A stretch of DNA of 64,000 bases from Candidatus Hydrogenedentota bacterium (lineage in GTDB: Bacteria; Hydrogenedentota; Hydrogenedentia; Hydrogenedentales; JAEUWI01): contig JAEUWI010000014.1 in NCBI GenBank assembly GCA_016791475.1, forward strand, positions 1-64,000, written 5' to 3'. Numbering within the stretch: the stretch's first letter is position 1; each line of letters begins with the position of its first letter. The position numbers were made by a program, and so were the translations under genes. The notes under the pieces were generated by a model. The model was given only the letters and a program-made list of their open reading frames with translations. It was not told the DNA's origin and made no database searches. Below are positions 34,838 to 43,474 of the stretch, piece after piece.

Positions 34838-36124
34838 ATGGGAAAGAATGTCATCGTCGCACAGTCCGGCGGCCCCAGCCCGGTGATCAACAGTTCGCTG
34901 CGCGGCGTCATCGACGGCTGCAAGGCCTTCCCCAATGCCTTCGGGACGATCTACGGCGGCTGGCACGGCATCGAGGGTGTGCTTAAGGAGGAACTGCTCG
35001 ACCTCTCGGCACAGTCCGAAGACGAAGTGGCCCTGCTTCGTTACACCCCGGCTGCGGGCGCCATCGGCACGTGCCGCTACAAACTCAAAGACAAGCAGAC
35101 CGAAGATTTTGATCGCATCATTGCCGTGATGAAGGCCCACGACATCGGCTACTTCTTCTACAACGGCGGCAACGACTCGATGGACACGGCCAACAAGGTG
35201 GCGAAGCTGGCCCACGAACGCGGGCTGGACCTGATTGCCGTTGGCGTGCCCAAGACCATCGATAATGATGTAGGCGACTCCGAATTCAAGCTCATCGACC
35301 ACACGCCCGGCTACGGCAGCGTGGCGCGCTACTGGATGGGCATCGTTCAGAACGCAAACGAAGAAAACGCCGGATCCTCCCCCGCCGACCCCGTGCTGGT
35401 GATCCAGGCGATGGGCCGCCAAATCGGCTACATCCCGGCTGCGGCGCGTCTGGCCGATCCGAAGCGCGAGCTGCCCCTCCAGATTTACATGCGCGAGTCC
35501 GCCGTGAGCGCCGAGGAAATGTGCGACAACATCAATGACCAGCTCCGCAAGGATGGCCGTTGCGTGGTGGTGGTGAGCGAAGGCTTCGACGTGGGCGACC
35601 TCGGCGAAGTGAAGGACTCCTTCGGCCACGCCCAGTTCGGCGCGTCCAAGCTGACGGTGGCGCAGAAGGTGGTAAATCTGTTGAATGATCGTGGCCTCGC
35701 CACGCGCGGCGCGGCCCGGGGTCAGGTGCCCGGCTGCGATCAACGCGACACCTGCACATACGCTTCCGTGGTGGACCTGGACGAGGCCTACCGCGTGGGA
35801 CAGAAGGCTGCGGAAATCGCGGCGAGCGGCGAGAACGGCTGGATGTCCACCATCCTGCGCAAGCCGGGCCTCATTTACAACGTCGAATACGACAAAGTGC
35901 CGTTGGAGCTCGTGGCCAACTCCGAGCGCACCTTCCCGGAAGCGTGGATTGCGCCGAACAAGATCGACGTCACCGACGAGTTCCTGAAGTATGCCACGCC
36001 GCTCATCGGCGAGGACTGGGCGAGCGTGCCGGTCATCAATGGCCGCCAGCGCTTCACCCGCTTCGTACCGAAGTTTGCCGAGAAGAAACTTCCCGCGTAT
36101 CAGCTTCAGGCGGCGCGGGACTAA
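34838..36124 (+). CDS. pfp: 6-phosphofructokinase, probably PPi-dependent
   Basis: A 428-residue PFK-family enzyme. AQSGGPSPVINSSLRG is the N-terminal phosphate loop, FFYNGGNDSMDTANK (near residue 105) replaces the GGDGS loop of ATP-PFK, and GVPKTIDNDV (near 137) has the Lys typical of pyrophosphate-dependent enzymes, where ATP-PFK has Gly. The length and the LVIQAMGRQIGYIPAAARLA segment fit the longer PFP/clade III group. The reaction interconverts fructose 6-phosphate and fructose 1,6-bisphosphate, reversibly if PPi is used. AGGAG is 6 bp before the ATG. Direct assay is required for the phosphate donor. Confidence 0.88.
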   Translation: MGKNVIVAQSGGPSPVINSSLRGVIDGCKAFPNAFGTIYGGWHGIEGVLKEELLDLSAQSEDEVALLRYTPAAGAIGTCRYKLKDKQTEDFDRIIAVMKAHDIGYFFYNGGNDSMDTANKVAKLAHERGLDLIAVGVPKTIDNDVGDSEFKLIDHTPGYGSVARYWMGIVQNANEENAGSSPADPVLVIQAMGRQIGYIPAAARLADPKRELPLQIYMRESAVSAEEMCDNINDQLRKDGRCVVVVSEGFDVGDLGEVKDSFGHAQFGASKLTVAQKVVNLLNDRGLATRGAARGQVPGCDQRDTCTYASVVDLDEAYRVGQKAAEIAASGENGWMSTILRKPGLIYNVEYDKVPLELVANSERTFPEAWIAPNKIDVTDEFLKYATPLIGEDWASVPVINGRQRFTRFVPKFAEKKLPAYQLQAARD

Positions 36125-36225
36125 GAAAGGCCAAGTGGTACCCGATGGTTTTGTAGTGCGGGCCCCCTATTACGTCGAAATACGTTTTGCGGATATCAAT
36201 CTCTTTACCATGAAGGAATCACGCG

Positions 36226-36444
36226 ATGGCAGACGGTTGGGAATACAAGACACTCTCGGTGAATGTAATCCACGGGCACGTTCAAGAGAGCTGCGATCTC
36301 GATACGCAACTCTCGGCGCTCGGCAGCGAAGGCTGGGAGCTGGTGGCGGTGACGCCCCTGCAAATTGAAGATAAGACCGCCTGCCTTATCCATCACTTCC
36401 GCAGACCGGAAGAGCGCACGCGCAAGGCAGGCTTTGCGCCCTGA
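36226..36444 (+). CDS. Small DUF4177-like protein
   Basis: A 72-residue soluble protein from ATG 36226 with AAGGA 8 bp upstream. WEYKTLSVNV, QLSALGSEGWELVAVTPL and the basic tail fit the DUF4177 pattern, a short beta-alpha-beta domain seen in many bacteria with no known function. It lies between the phosphofructokinase gene and gnd, separated from the latter by two tandem-repeat arrays. No membrane segment or catalytic motif is visible. Confidence 0.75.
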   Translation: MADGWEYKTLSVNVIHGHVQESCDLDTQLSALGSEGWELVAVTPLQIEDKTACLIHHFRRPEERTRKAGFAP

Positions 36445-36448
36445 GGGA

Positions 36449-36511
36449 AGGCTGAAGGCTGTAGGCTGTAGGCTGTAGGCTGTAGGCTGAAGGCTTCAGG
36501 CTGTAGGCTTT
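36449..36511. repeat. 7-bp tandem array, 9 units
   Basis: Nine consecutive heptamers of the AGGCTGT type (variants AGGCTGA, AGGCTTC, AGGCTTT) start five bases after the stop codon of the DUF4177-like gene. This is one of four heptamer loci in the window. Confidence 0.9.
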
Positions 36512-36531
36512 CAGAATGGCCTCGGCCGCAG

Positions 36532-36603
36532 AAGACCCATAAGACCCATAAGACCCATAAGACCCATAAGACCCATAAGACCCATAAGACCCATAAGACC
36601 CAT
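36532..36603. repeat. 9-bp tandem array, 8 perfect units
   Basis: Eight identical copies of AAGACCCAT occur in the gnd upstream region, only 21 bp after the heptamer array. It ends 43 bp before the gnd ATG and so would be in the gnd leader or promoter region. Confidence 0.95.
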
Positions 36604-36646
36604 TACCCGCCAACGGTGACCATAGAAACCCAACAAAGGAATACGC

Positions 36647-38104
36647 ATGAGTACAATGAATATCGGGCTGATTGGCCTCGCCGTCATGGGCGAGAACCTG
36701 GTCCTGAATATGGAACGCAACGGCTACGGCGTGGCCGTCTACAATCGCACGATCGAAAAAGTGGACGCCTTCACGGCGGGCCGCGCCAAGGGCAAAAACA
36801 TCAAGGGCTGTCACAGCATTAAGGAGCTGTGCGAAAGCCTGGAGAAGCCCCGACGCGTGATGATGCTGGTGAAGGCCGGCAGCGCGGTCGATGATTTCAT
36901 CGAGCAGCTTATTCCCCACCTTGAAAAAGGCGACATCATCATCGACGGCGGCAACACCTATTTCCCCGACACGATCCGCCGCGCGAAATATCTCGAAGAG
37001 AAGGGCCTGCTTTTCATCGGCACCGGCGTCTCCGGCGGCGAAGAAGGCGCGCTCATGGGTCCCTCCATCATGCCCGGCGGCTCGAAAGAAGCCTGGGCCC
37101 ACGTGAAGGGCATTTTCCAGTCCATCTCCGCCAAGGTGGCCGACGGGTCGCCCTGCTGCGAGTTCATCGGCGCGGACGGCGCCGGCCACTACGTGAAGAT
37201 GGTGCACAACGGCATCGAGTACGGCGATATGCAGATGATCTGCGAGGTGTACTCCATCATGAAAGGCCTGCTCGGCCTCTCCGCGCCGGAGCAGGCGGAG
37301 GTTTTCGCGAACTGGAACAAAACCGAGCTGGACAGCTACCTCATCGAGATCACGGCCGAAATCCTCGCGAAGATGGACGACGAAACCGGCAAGCCCATGG
37401 TCGATGTGATCCTGGACACGGCCGGCCAGAAGGGGACAGGCAAGTGGACCTCCACCAGCGGCCTGGATCTCGGCGCACCCGTCCCCACGGTGGCCGAGGC
37501 CGTGTTTGCGCGCTGCCTCTCGGCGATCAAGGGCGAACGCGTGGCCGCTTCCAAAATTCTCACCGGCCCCTCCGCCTCCCCCATCGACATCGACAAGGCC
37601 GAAGCGCTGGAAAACCTGCGCCAGGCCCTCTACATGTCGAAAATCTGCTCCTACGCCCAGGGCTTCCAGCTCATCCAGTATGCGGCGAAGGAATACAAGT
37701 GGGATCTCAACTACGGCGATATCGCCCTCATGTGGCGCGGTGGTTGCATCATACGCGCCCAGTTCCTGGACGAGATCAAGAAGGCCTTCGACGCGGACCC
37801 CAACTGCGTGAACCTGCTCCTCGTGCCCTATTTCAAGGCGGCGGTGGACAAGGCACAGCCGGCATTGCGCTGGGCGGTTTCCGAGGCGGTAAAGCACGGC
37901 ATCCCCACGCCGACCCTCTCCTCCGCCATCGCCTACTACGACAGCTACCGCGCGGAAGTGCTGCCCGCCAACCTGCTCCAGGCCCAGCGCGATTACTTCG
38001 GCGCCCACACCTACGAGCGCACGGATAAGCCGCGCGGCGAGTTCTTCCACACCAACTGGACTGGTCGCGGCGGCGATACAGCCTCGACGACCTACAACGT
38101 GTAA
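36647..38104 (+). CDS. gnd: 6-phosphogluconate dehydrogenase, decarboxylating
   Basis: A 485-residue enzyme converting 6-phosphogluconate to ribulose 5-phosphate with NADPH formation. The N-terminal [20 protein letters not shown] is the cofactor loop (residues 7-26), NRT at 33-35 is the NADP phosphate region, [19 protein letters not shown] and [19 protein letters not shown] hold catalytic Lys and Asn residues. The long-form C-terminus with [16 protein letters not shown] and the closing [10 protein letters not shown] tail is complete. A strong terminator follows. Its product is the substrate of Rpe, encoded at 48277-48921. Confidence 0.97.
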   Translation: MSTMNIGLIGLAVMGENLVLNMERNGYGVAVYNRTIEKVDAFTAGRAKGKNIKGCHSIKELCESLEKPRRVMMLVKAGSAVDDFIEQLIPHLEKGDIIIDGGNTYFPDTIRRAKYLEEKGLLFIGTGVSGGEEGALMGPSIMPGGSKEAWAHVKGIFQSISAKVADGSPCCEFIGADGAGHYVKMVHNGIEYGDMQMICEVYSIMKGLLGLSAPEQAEVFANWNKTELDSYLIEITAEILAKMDDETGKPMVDVILDTAGQKGTGKWTSTSGLDLGAPVPTVAEAVFARCLSAIKGERVAASKILTGPSASPIDIDKAEALENLRQALYMSKICSYAQGFQLIQYAAKEYKWDLNYGDIALMWRGGCIIRAQFLDEIKKAFDADPNCVNLLLVPYFKAAVDKAQPALRWAVSEAVKHGIPTPTLSSAIAYYDSYRAEVLPANLLQAQRDYFGAHTYERTDKPRGEFFHTNWTGRGGDTASTTYNV

Positions 38105-38119
38105 GCCTGTGTAATGTTT

Positions 38120-38151
38120 CGGCCTCCGGGATAGCCCGGAGGCCGTTTTTT
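38120..38151 (+). terminator. Rho-independent terminator of gnd
   Basis: A perfect 11-bp stem (38120-38130 with 38135-38145) closes an ATAG loop and is followed by six T. It starts 16 bp after the stop codon. Confidence 0.92.
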
Positions 38152-38153
38152 AT

Positions 38154-38215
38154 GACCGATACGACGGATAGGACTGATAAAGCCGATCACATCGGTCGTA
38201 TCTGTCCTATCGGTC
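38154..38215. repeat. 9-mer inverted pair forming a 25-bp hairpin
   Basis: The left arm 38154-38178 is three 9-mer units (GACCGATAC, GACGGATAG, GACTGAT). The right arm 38191-38215 is its reverse complement with four mismatches. The loop is 12 nt, as in the hairpin at 31332-31375. It lies just upstream of the YcxB-like gene. Confidence 0.82.
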
Positions 38216-38241
38216 CTATGAATCGCCCACGGAATTCAGCC

Positions 38242-38775
38242 ATGCCCGATATCACCGCCCGATTCACCCTCACCGGCGAGGACTACGAGTCCTACCTTCG
38301 CTACTACTACGCCCACACGAAAAAAGGGCGTCGCCAGATGCGGCGCATGTATTTCGTGGGGCTGATTCTCTATGTGTGGTTCATGATCATGGAATACGAC
38401 CACCCGAAGTTTGGCATCGCCCAACCGGGTTATTACGCCGCCTACGCGGTCGTCACCGCCGGGCTCCTCGGCGGCGGCTTCTGGTTTTTCCTCAACCGCG
38501 TCTGGCCCACCCTCGCCCAGGGCGCGATAAAGCGTTCGGCGCAGAAGGGGATGTTCACCGAAACTTTCATCACCCTGAGAGACGACGCCCTCTATGTAAA
38601 AACCAAAGACGGCGAAGGGCGAATGGCCTGGAAAAGCGTGGAGCGCGCCGAGGAAGACGAAGGGTACATCTACCTGTTCATGGGCGGGCTGAACGCCTTC
38701 ATCATCCCGAAGCGCGGCTTTGAAGGGGATGGGGCGGACGCAACAAAGAAGATTCAAGAACTCACGAAAAAGTAG
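38242..38775 (+). CDS. YcxB-like membrane protein
   Basis: A 177-residue protein from ATG 38242; an alternative ATG at 38218 adds eight residues. A short N-terminal domain (ITARFTLTGEDYESYLRYYYAH) precedes two membrane helices (about residues 37-53 and 67-85). A C-terminal beta domain (ITLRDDALYVKTKDGEGRMAW, then LNAFIIPKRGF) follows. This order matches proteins with the YcxB-like C-terminal domain, which are of unknown function and probably inner-membrane with a cytoplasmic tail. No partner is suggested by neighbours; the gene is isolated between a hairpin repeat and a long inverted repeat. Confidence 0.72.
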   Translation: MPDITARFTLTGEDYESYLRYYYAHTKKGRRQMRRMYFVGLILYVWFMIMEYDHPKFGIAQPGYYAAYAVVTAGLLGGGFWFFLNRVWPTLAQGAIKRSAQKGMFTETFITLRDDALYVKTKDGEGRMAWKSVERAEEDEGYIYLFMGGLNAFIIPKRGFEGDGADATKKIQELTKK

Positions 38776-38785
38776 ACGTTACAGT

Positions 38786-38826
38786 TGTGCCACACGAATG
38801 CTCGTACCTCGCTTTCGTGTGGCACA
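38786..38826. terminator. 13-bp stem hairpin between convergent genes
   Basis: TGTGCCACACGAA (38786-38798) and TTCGTGTGGCACA (38814-38826) are perfect inverted copies between the convergent YcxB-like and DUF2140-like genes. There is no T-run, so it may be a repeat element or a structural 3' end rather than an intrinsic terminator. Confidence 0.5.
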
Positions 38827-38847
38827 TCACTCAACCGGGTAACCCCA

Positions 38848-39537
38848 TCACTCCCGCAGCTTGAGGTAAAGATTTCCGTCTTCCAGTTTGATGGCTTCCA
38901 CGCCCCGGGAGAGTCCGTCCCAGAAGCCGCCCTGGCCGCCGAATTCCTGAACCAGATCCTTGTTCTTCAGGTCGCCCATCCAGGCCGAGGGCAGGGGTAC
39001 ACCACCAATGCTGATGCCGCGCACGATAACGACGGGCTTGTCGTTTTCAAAGCGGAGGGTTGCCCCGGCCGTGATTCGGGCCGTGGTCCCGCCGATGACC
39101 GGAAACTCGGGGTCCACCGGAACGAGCAATACAACGCTCAACAAATCACGAGAGATGTCGATGGCCACGCGATCCGCCCACTCCGGGTTCTTGTCGATAA
39201 TCGCGTTGAGCTCTCTCTCCGTGATGCGGATTTCCCGCTTGGCGTCATCTTCCGAGTAGGGCTCCGGCTCGGCCACGTTGCTGCCAGGGGGGGCTGCGGA
39301 TGCGCCCGCCGCTTCCAGCCTGGCCAGTTTCTCGGCGAAGGCCGCCTCTTCTTCCTCCGAAAGGGTCGTGGTCTTGAAAGCCGAGGCGTAGACGTTGTAC
39401 TTGACCCAGACGCCCGCAGCGATGGCGGAAAGCAGCGCGGCGGCGAGGATGATCCCCAGAATTTGCATGCAGCCGAAGCGGCGTTTCGGTGCGGAGGCGG
39501 GTGCCGTTGGGGGTGGGGTCGGACTTTGATCTGTCAT
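38848..39537 (-). CDS. Membrane-anchored protein, weakly YpmS/DUF2140-like
   Basis: A 229-residue protein. A Pro/Thr-rich cytoplasmic N-terminus leads to one membrane helix (about residues 25-48, MQILGIILAAALLSAIAAGV). The exported part has an acidic linker, then ITERELNAIIDKNPEWADRVAIDISRDLLSV and a beta-rich region with GGTTARITAGATLRFENDKPVVIV. The ITExELNxII motif and following strands recall YpmS-type (DUF2140) proteins, but the match is weak and I do not assign a function. It is a single gene on this strand. Confidence 0.55.
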   Translation of the reverse strand: MTDQSPTPPPTAPASAPKRRFGCMQILGIILAAALLSAIAAGVWVKYNVYASAFKTTTLSEEEEAAFAEKLARLEAAGASAAPPGSNVAEPEPYSEDDAKREIRITERELNAIIDKNPEWADRVAIDISRDLLSVVLLVPVDPEFPVIGGTTARITAGATLRFENDKPVVIVRGISIGGVPLPSAWMGDLKNKDLVQEFGGQGGFWDGLSRGVEAIKLEDGNLYLKLRE

Positions 39538-39610
39538 GGGGGAACTCCTCCGGGTGCCGAGTATACATCGCCGTAAGGCAGTTTATTCGATCTGGCATGG
39601 TACCATGTCG

Positions 39611-39640
39611 GACGGATCCGACGGATTGCACCGATCAGAC
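39611..39640. repeat. Degenerate 9-mer repeat, 3 units
   Basis: GACGGATCC, GACGGATTG and CACCGATCA, then GAC, lie between the RAYT gene and the membrane protein gene. Confidence 0.6.
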
Positions 39641-39685
39641 TAAATAGACGCCGTTGCATGCCCTGATTCGCGACTCACGCGGAAA

Positions 39686-40219
39686 CTATACACCGTCCGC
39701 CCTCGTCACCCGCAAGAGCCCGCGCTCGCCCGCGTAGTTCCGGGCGCTGGAATAGCGCCAGTGCTCGGGCCTGTCCACGTACCCCCGCTTAACCGGGTTC
39801 TCGTGGATGTAACGAATCTTCTCCGCCATCATCGTATCGTTCAGGATCAACTCGGGATGTACGCTTTCCTGCCAAAACTGCACATCCCGCTCGTCCTTGC
39901 GGTAACGCGGATAGAAATCGAAGTGGTCCAGCATCACGCGGACGTTGTGGTCGTTGAGAAATTTCAACAACTGCCGTCCTGTGTTGTATTTGAGGCGCGT
40001 GATGGTCTTTTCCAGATTTGGGCTCCGGGCGATAAAGTGAACGTGGTTATCCAGGACGACATAGGCATACACCACGAGGCCTTCGCCCATGAGGTAGTCG
40101 AAGCCGTCGAGGAGAATTGCCACGGTGTCGGGCCGCGTGAACACGGGCGCCCAGTGATAGACCGTGCACGTCATGAAATGGGGCTGGGTGGGATCGAGGA
40201 AGCGATTGGCGGAGTCCAC
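39686..40219 (-). CDS. REP-associated tyrosine transposase (RAYT, Y1 HUH family)
   Basis: A 177-residue Y1 transposase-like protein. The HUH motif is NHVHF (about residues 57-61), and the candidate catalytic Tyr is in IRYIHENPVKRGYV (about 135-148), followed by the RAYT hallmark EHWRYSSARNY. The length is typical. The start is GTG (40217-40219), three bases after the PPOX stop, and its ribosome-binding site GGGGGAG lies inside the last PPOX codons. It therefore looks cotranscribed and coupled to a haem gene rather than carried on an IS with its own ends. RAYTs act on REP-type palindromes; candidate palindromes occur elsewhere in the window. Confidence 0.9.
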   Translation of the reverse strand: MDSANRFLDPTQPHFMTCTVYHWAPVFTRPDTVAILLDGFDYLMGEGLVVYAYVVLDNHVHFIARSPNLEKTITRLKYNTGRQLLKFLNDHNVRVMLDHFDFYPRYRKDERDVQFWQESVHPELILNDTMMAEKIRYIHENPVKRGYVDRPEHWRYSSARNYAGERGLLRVTRADGV

Positions 40220-40222
40220 CCG

Positions 40223-41581
40223 CTACTCCCCCACCGCCTTCAGCGCCGAGACGACGCAATCGTTGATTCCCACGCCGCGATAGGCGTTGCCCGCGAAGCG
40301 CAGGCCGCGGTGACGCTCTTCGGCGGTCTCGATGGCGCGCACGCGGGACTGATGGCCGAAGGTGTATTGGGGTATCGCTCTTTCCCAGCGAAAGATGCGA
40401 TGGAGGACGGGGTCCGACTTGATGTCGAGAATGGGAAAGAGTTCCTGCCGGATCACATCGAGCATGGCGCCGTCGTCCAGCTTAACGGCATCGGGGTCGC
40501 TCGCGCCGCCGATCATGGTGCGCAGCAGGATCTTGCCTTCGGGCGCGCGGCCCGGAAAGAGTGTGGAGGTCCAGATACAGCCCAGGATGCGCTTGCCCTG
40601 GGTGCGGGGGATCAGAAAACCGAACCCGTTGAGGTTGTGGCCCACGGCGGCGCGCTCGTAAACCGTACAGATTACGCTCATGCTGGCATAGGGGATCGCG
40701 GCCAGGGCATCGGCCAGGGGCGCGTCGAAATCGCTCACCATCCCCGCGGCGGCGTGCGCCGGGGCGGCCACAATGACGGACTCCGTCAGGAAGCGCTCAC
40801 CGTTGGCGCAATGCACTTCGTAACCACATTCGTGCTTCTGAATAAGCGAGACCGGTATCGAGAGGCGCGCGCGGTCGCCGAGTTGCTCCGCCGCACGGTT
40901 CACCAGCGTGGCCATGCCGCCCTTGAAACTCGTGAGGGTGCCGCCGGGCCCCATGGCGGTGCCGCCCCCCGAACCCTTGGCCTTCTTTTTCGCCAGCATG
41001 GCGCGGCACAAGCCGCCGTGCTCCGCTTCCATTGCCGCCATTTTCGGAAAGCACGAGGCGAGGTCGAGCTTGCGGGCATCGCCGCCGTAGATGCCGCTGA
41101 CCATGGGCGCAACGAGGGTATCGGCAGCCTCGGCCCCGATACGGCGCGCGGCGAAATCCCAAATGGATTCCTCTTCCTCGGAAACACGCTGGGGAATGAA
41201 GGGCTCGCCCATGAGACGCAGACGTCCCTGCAGAGACAGCACCTTGGAGAATAGGAATGCCGGCGGTGGCTGGAGCTCGTGCAACGCGCCATTGCGAAAG
41301 ATGAAGCGCTTCGCGGCGAGGGTATTGGCCCGGATGAGCTCGCTGTCGAGCCCGAGGTCGGTAACCCACTGGAGTGTCTTAGGCTCCTTGTCGAGAAAGC
41401 CATTCGGGCCTTTCTCAAAGGTAAAGCCATCGGTGGATTCGGTAGAGGCGGTGCCGCCGAGGCTGTCCCCCGCTTCGAGTAGGAGCGTCTTGTCCGCGCC
41501 ATTGCGCTTCATGGCATAGAAGGCGGCACAGAGGCCGCTGATACCGCCGCCGATGATGAGGGTCTTGAGGGGCTCGGTCAT
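40223..41581 (-). CDS. hemY: Protoporphyrinogen oxidase, FAD-dependent (HemY type)
   Basis: A 452-residue flavoprotein oxidising protoporphyrinogen IX to protoporphyrin IX. The Rossmann GxGxxG is in LIIGGGISGLCAAFYAM (residues 8-24), with the acidic FAD ribose residue in LLLEAGDSLGGTAST. FEKGPNGFLDKEP and VSGIYGGDARKLDLASCFP are PPOX signatures. The C-terminal RFAGNAYRGVGINDCVVSA closes the FAD site. hemN lies upstream on the same strand, but the 154-bp spacer carries a 9-mer repeat pair, so cotranscription is uncertain. The 3' end contains the ribosome-binding site of the RAYT gene. Confidence 0.94.
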   Translation of the reverse strand: MTEPLKTLIIGGGISGLCAAFYAMKRNGADKTLLLEAGDSLGGTASTESTDGFTFEKGPNGFLDKEPKTLQWVTDLGLDSELIRANTLAAKRFIFRNGALHELQPPPAFLFSKVLSLQGRLRLMGEPFIPQRVSEEEESIWDFAARRIGAEAADTLVAPMVSGIYGGDARKLDLASCFPKMAAMEAEHGGLCRAMLAKKKAKGSGGGTAMGPGGTLTSFKGGMATLVNRAAEQLGDRARLSIPVSLIQKHECGYEVHCANGERFLTESVIVAAPAHAAAGMVSDFDAPLADALAAIPYASMSVICTVYERAAVGHNLNGFGFLIPRTQGKRILGCIWTSTLFPGRAPEGKILLRTMIGGASDPDAVKLDDGAMLDVIRQELFPILDIKSDPVLHRIFRWERAIPQYTFGHQSRVRAIETAEERHRGLRFAGNAYRGVGINDCVVSALKAVGE

Positions 41582-41596
41582 GGGGATCCTTGGGGA

Positions 41597-41731
41597 TATG
41601 GTCGTATGGGTCGTATGGGTCGTATGGGACCAATGGGTCTACTGAAACTACTGCGCGTTCGGGGCCATAATGATGGGCATTTTCTAAAGACCCATAAGAC
41701 GCATACGACCCATAGGACCTATAAGACCCAT
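41597..41731. repeat. 9-mer inverted pair flanking a spacer
   Basis: At 41597-41640 direct TCGTATGGG units occur; at 41688-41731 the opposite-strand form (AGACCCATA, AGACGCATA, CGACCCATA, GGACCTATA, AGACCCAT) occurs. The two arms, separated by about 47 bp, could pair into a long imperfect hairpin between hemN and hemY. Confidence 0.8.
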
Positions 41732-41735
41732 CCCC

Positions 41736-43145
41736 CTAAATCGTTCTCGAAAAATTCTTAAAATGCGCTGGCTTCTTCAGGTGCGCATCGAAAACCATAG
41801 CCACATTGCGCACGAAAGCCTGGCCCAGGGGCAACACCGTCAAACCACTGGCATCCCGCACCATGAACTGTTCCTGGTAGAACTCCTGGAGCCGCGACTC
41901 TTCATCGGCAAAATAGGCATCATAGTCCACGCCGAAACGGCTTTTGAGCACGGCAAAATCGAGGTAGAAATTACACATGAGCTGGCGAATGGTCCAGCGG
42001 CGTATGGCGTCGTCTTCCGTGAGCCAGGCGCCGCAGAGCGTTGGGAAAACCCCTTCGTCCAGGGCCTTGTAGTACATTGCGGGACGTTTCTCATTCTGGG
42101 CATAGGCCCCGCCCACTTCACCAATCCCGGATACGCCAAAGGCGACCATATCCTCGGCAGGCACAACCGTATAACCCATGAAATTGCGGTGCAGGCGTCG
42201 CTCATTCAGCGCTACCGCAAGTTCATCCGTCGGCAGCGCGAAATGGTCCATGCCGATGATGCGATAGCCCGCGGCCACAAAAAGTCGCCGGGCGATGGCG
42301 AAGAGATCATATTTCTCCGCGCCCGTGGGGCGCGGACGTTCGTCCATCTTCCGCTGGTGCTTGATCTGTTCGGGCAGGTGGGCGTAGCTGTATACCGCGA
42401 GGCGGTCGGGCCGGATGTCGATGACCGTTTCGATGGTCTTCGCCCAGGTTTCCGGCGTCTGGTCGGGCAGACCATAAATGAGGTCGATGTTGATGCCGGA
42501 GAAACCGAGATCGCGGCATCGATTGAACAGGGTGCGGGTCTGTTCTTCCGTCTGATTGCGATTGATGGTGGCCTGAACAGCGGGATCCAGGTCCTGAACG
42601 CCCATGCTGATTCGATTGAATCCCAGAGCGCGCAGGGTCTGGAGTTGCTCAAGCGAAGTGACCCGTGGATCGACCTCCAGCGCGACCTCCGCATCGGGCG
42701 CGAAGTCGAACTCGCGCGTCAGCACACCATGAAGGGCCTTTATCTGCTCCACGGACTGATAGGTCGGTGTGCCGCCGCCCCAGTGGAGTTGTTTGATGGT
42801 CTTGCGGTTGCCCAGGCGCTTCGAGGCCATGCCGATTTCCTGATAAACGTACTGGAGGTATTTCTCGGAGACCTCCGGATGCTTGGAAATGACCACATTG
42901 CAGCCGCAGAAGTGGCAACGCTCCCAGCAGAAGGGCAGATGCACATAGAGGGAGAGGGGCTCGGCGCTGTTTTCGGCGGCGCGGTCGAGCGCACGACCGT
43001 AATCCGCAGCGCCAAAGTCGTGGCTCCATTCCGGAGCCGTCGGATAACTCGTATAGCGAGGCCCCGGCCGATCATAGCGGTCCAACAGTTCTCGGGTGAC
43101 CTCCAGGCTTTCCTGGGTGGCGGATGGTGCGGTGGTTGGGCTCAC
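41736..43145 (-). CDS. hemN: Oxygen-independent coproporphyrinogen III oxidase
   Basis: A 469-residue radical-SAM enzyme converting coproporphyrinogen III to protoporphyrinogen IX without oxygen. The N-terminal YDRPGPRYTSYPTAPEW is typical, and the cluster motif CX3CX2CXC is at residues 73-82 (FCWERCHFCGC). GGGTPTY, the NIDLIYGLPDQT segment and the C-terminal HemN domain (GFSVSGIGEV-like region, FGVSGIGEVGGAY here) are present, which separates true HemN from HemW. The start is GTG (43143-43145) with GAGG upstream. Product feeds the PPOX encoded next. Confidence 0.96.
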   Translation of the reverse strand: MSPTTAPSATQESLEVTRELLDRYDRPGPRYTSYPTAPEWSHDFGAADYGRALDRAAENSAEPLSLYVHLPFCWERCHFCGCNVVISKHPEVSEKYLQYVYQEIGMASKRLGNRKTIKQLHWGGGTPTYQSVEQIKALHGVLTREFDFAPDAEVALEVDPRVTSLEQLQTLRALGFNRISMGVQDLDPAVQATINRNQTEEQTRTLFNRCRDLGFSGINIDLIYGLPDQTPETWAKTIETVIDIRPDRLAVYSYAHLPEQIKHQRKMDERPRPTGAEKYDLFAIARRLFVAAGYRIIGMDHFALPTDELAVALNERRLHRNFMGYTVVPAEDMVAFGVSGIGEVGGAYAQNEKRPAMYYKALDEGVFPTLCGAWLTEDDAIRRWTIRQLMCNFYLDFAVLKSRFGVDYDAYFADEESRLQEFYQEQFMVRDASGLTVLPLGQAFVRNVAMVFDAHLKKPAHFKNFSRTI

Positions 43146-43223
43146 AGAAATACCTCGACGCTCTCACAGTTTCTCAAGGACTTAAGTATAGCGCATCGGG
43201 GCGCACGGCTGATAGTCACGAGG

Positions 43224-43258
43224 TAATGGTCAATGGACAATTAACAATGGACAACGGA
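43224..43258. repeat. 7-bp repeat, 5 units
   Basis: TAATGGT, CAATGGA, CAATTAA, CAATGGA and CAACGGA follow one another. This heptamer family (CAATGGA/CAATTGA) is also found at 44035-44185. Confidence 0.8.
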
Positions 43259-43355
43259 GAGGAGGAAATAGATCTATCATCGACCGGACAAGTCGTGTGG
43301 TTCGAGGTTTCTCCATCCTTCATCCTCCCACTATTCTCCGGACTCCTGCCCGCCG

Positions 43356-43385
43356 TTGACCCACCCGCTTCCAAACCAGTAAGAT
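43356..43385 (+). promoter_or_regulatory. Candidate promoter of the GlcG-like gene
   Basis: TTGACC (43356-43361), 18-bp spacer, TAAGAT (43380-43385), about 85 nt before the ATG. Sequence match only. Confidence 0.4.
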
Positions 43386-43474
43386 ACGAATCAGTCCCGG
43401 GCGCAGTCATTGAATCCCAGCAGGGGTGCTGCATGCCCTCATAAAGAACCCAACGCAAAAGGAAGAATCCCCCC

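Larger units (their letters stand above)
43146..43474. other. Intergenic region between divergent hemN and GlcG-like genes
   Basis: This 329-bp spacer holds a heptamer repeat at 43224-43258 and a candidate promoter at 43356-43385. The remainder (43259-43355) carries no ORF or structured element that I can support. Confidence 0.6.

Noticed and set aside
36532-36603. Array considered as a CRISPR
   Set aside because: The 9-bp units have no spacers and no cas gene is near. The same holds for the other arrays.
36386-38050. 554-codon minus-strand open frame opposite gnd
   Set aside because: Antisense shadow of a complete 6-phosphogluconate dehydrogenase; it also runs through the tandem arrays.
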